Positions 6,276 to 6,932 of a stretch of DNA of 6,932 nt are shown in pieces (positions within the stretch are counted from its first letter, which is position 1; every line of letters starts with the position of its first letter). The translations under genes were made by a program, and so were the position numbers. The stretch spans positions 43,231-50,162 of the forward strand of contig DCFP01000081.1 of the NCBI GenBank assembly GCA_002319925.1, written 5' to 3'. The stretch is from Holophagaceae bacterium UBA1801. GTDB taxonomy: Bacteria > Acidobacteriota > Holophagae > Holophagales > Holophagaceae. Below the pieces are notes generated by a model. It had not been told where the DNA came from, ran no database searches, and was given only the letters and a program-made list of their open reading frames with translations.

Positions 6276-6638
6276 ATGAAGCACAAGGCCCATCGAATCA
6301 TTCGGATCGGGATCCCCAGCGGGGATCACTACGCCATGGGACCCGGCAAGGCGGATCTGCTGGAAGCCATCATGGAAACGGGCTCCATTTCCGCCGCAGG
6401 ACGGAAGCTGAGCATGAGCTACCGCAGAGCCTGGCTGCTGGTGGACGAGATGAACAAGTGCTTCCGAGGGCCCCTCGTGCATGCGCGGCTGGGAGGCGCT
6501 CATGGCGGCGGAGCCGACGTCACGGAGCTGGGAAAAGAAGCCCTGCAGAAGTACCGGGAGCTTCAGGTGCTCGCCTGGGAAGCGGTGAAGCAACCCTACA
6601 AGCACTACGTTCATCTCCTGGGAGATCCCCTGGAATGA
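6276..6638 (+). CDS. Stand-alone ModE-type winged helix-turn-helix protein (LysR-like HTH, no molybdate domain)
   Basis: A 120-residue protein equal to the N-terminal DNA-binding domain of ModE. The hallmark is residues 25-60: KADLLEAIMETGSISAAGRK (25-44) followed by LSMSYRRAWLLVDEMN, then PLVHARLGGAHGGGADVTELG (66-86), the wing, and the dimerisation helix YRELQVLAWEAVKQ (93-106). Full ModE (about 260 residues) also has two Mop/TOBE domains that bind molybdate; these are absent, and the hairpin terminator follows directly, so this is a naturally short form and not an obvious truncation. Such short ModE-like proteins are common and often sit near molybdate or tungstate transport genes, but none is in view, so the ligand and targets are unknown. 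The ATG at 6276 is the first possible start because an in-frame TGA lies at 6270-6272; no strong ribosome binding site precedes it. It is divergent from the secreted-protein gene and convergent with livF. Confidence 0.88.
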   Translation: MKHKAHRIIRIGIPSGDHYAMGPGKADLLEAIMETGSISAAGRKLSMSYRRAWLLVDEMNKCFRGPLVHARLGGAHGGGADVTELGKEALQKYRELQVLAWEAVKQPYKHYVHLLGDPLE

Positions 6639-6668
6639 ATAGAGCCGCTTGACGCGGCTCTATTCATT
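6634..6668. terminator. Strong hairpin between convergent ModE-like and livF genes
   Basis: AATGAATAGAGCCGC (6634-6648) and GCGGCTCTATTCATT (6654-6668) are perfect 15-bp reverse complements around a 5-nt loop (TTGAC). The stem includes the stop codon (6636-6638) of the ModE-like gene, and the livF stop codon lies 17 bp beyond it. Position between two 3' ends and symmetry suit a bidirectional terminator; neither side has a long U-tract, only the A/T-rich base of the stem itself, so release strength is uncertain. Confidence 0.75.
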
Positions 6669-6684
6669 TGCGCATGAAATCGAA

Positions 6685-6932
6685 CTACATGCCCAAGTAG
6701 GCTTTGCGAACCATGTCATTGGCCTTGAGGGCGTCGCCAGTGTCCGTGAGGACGATGTTGCCGGTCTGGAGAACGTAGCCACGGTGGGCGATCGACAGGG
6801 CCATCAAGGCGTTCTGTTCCACCAGGAGAATCGTGGTTCCCCGGGCGTTCAGCTCCTTGATGATCTCGAAGATCTGGTCCACGAGCACGGGCGCCAGGCC
6901 CATGGAGGGCTCGTCCATGAGCAGGATCTTGG
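6685..6932 (-). CDS. livF: Branched-chain amino-acid ABC transporter ATP-binding protein LivF, C-terminal part
   Basis: The last 82 codons of an ABC ATPase whose 5' part lies beyond the right edge. The visible part starts at the Walker B strand, KILLMDEPSMGLAP (the D-loop follows as expected), continues through TTILLVEQNALMAL, where Gln occupies the usual H-loop histidine position as is normal in LivF, and ends in YVLQTGNIVLTDTGDAL and VRKAYLGM, the characteristic C-terminus of LivF (about 235 residues in full). LivF and LivG power the LivHM permease for high-affinity uptake of branched-chain amino acids with a periplasmic binding protein; here it drives import from the cytoplasmic face. It is the last gene of its transcription unit in this direction, since the stem-loop at 6634-6668 and the convergent ModE-like gene follow. 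The rest of a liv operon would be expected to the right of the window, but cannot be seen. Confidence 0.93.
   Translation of the reverse strand, partial: KILLMDEPSMGLAPVLVDQIFEIIKELNARGTTILLVEQNALMALSIAHRGYVLQTGNIVLTDTGDALKANDMVRKAYLGM

Overview
The window looks like ordinary chromosomal DNA from a Gram-negative (diderm), GC-rich bacterium. It carries a gene for the LPS sugar KDO (kdsA), and the conserved genes are GC-rich (one hand-counted line in the NFACT gene is about 72% G+C). The gene types and style would fit an acidobacterium of the Holophaga/Geothrix type, but that is an impression and not something the sequence proves. There is no rRNA, tRNA, CRISPR array, transposase, integrase or phage gene.

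Layout, left to right. The 5' end of kdsA runs off the left edge on the minus strand. It is divergent from an Lrp/AsnC-family regulator (315-821, plus), and a perfect 16-bp inverted repeat lies between them. The regulator converges on a membrane-anchored GAF-domain sensor histidine kinase (914-2392, minus). The gap between these two is filled by an unusual heptad-based inverted-repeat element that forms a long hairpin. The kinase is divergent from a YedA-like EamA/DMT transporter (2511-3398, plus), which is followed after 40 bp by a short, divergent NFACT (RqcH/FbpA-type) ribosome-quality-control gene (3439-4890, plus). Next comes a visibly less GC-rich segment with a minus-strand gene for a secreted protein (4996-6120) built from two diverged copies of one domain joined by a Ser/Lys/Pro-rich linker. 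It is divergent from a stand-alone ModE-type DNA-binding protein (6276-6638, plus); the intergenic region holds a 13-bp inverted repeat (12 of 13 positions matching) with arms 58 bp apart. A strong 15-bp hairpin follows and serves the convergent pair modE-like/livF. The right edge cuts the C-terminal part of a LivF-type branched-chain amino-acid ABC ATPase (minus).

No shared pathway links these genes. The window is a set of short, mostly single-gene units in alternating orientation: LPS synthesis, amino-acid-type regulation, signalling, efflux, ribosome rescue and amino-acid uptake. The parts least explained by known families are the duplicated secreted protein with its lower GC, the hairpin element at 832-913, and the paired operator-like repeats before the ModE-like gene. 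I do not see convincing evidence for a wholly new multi-gene system.
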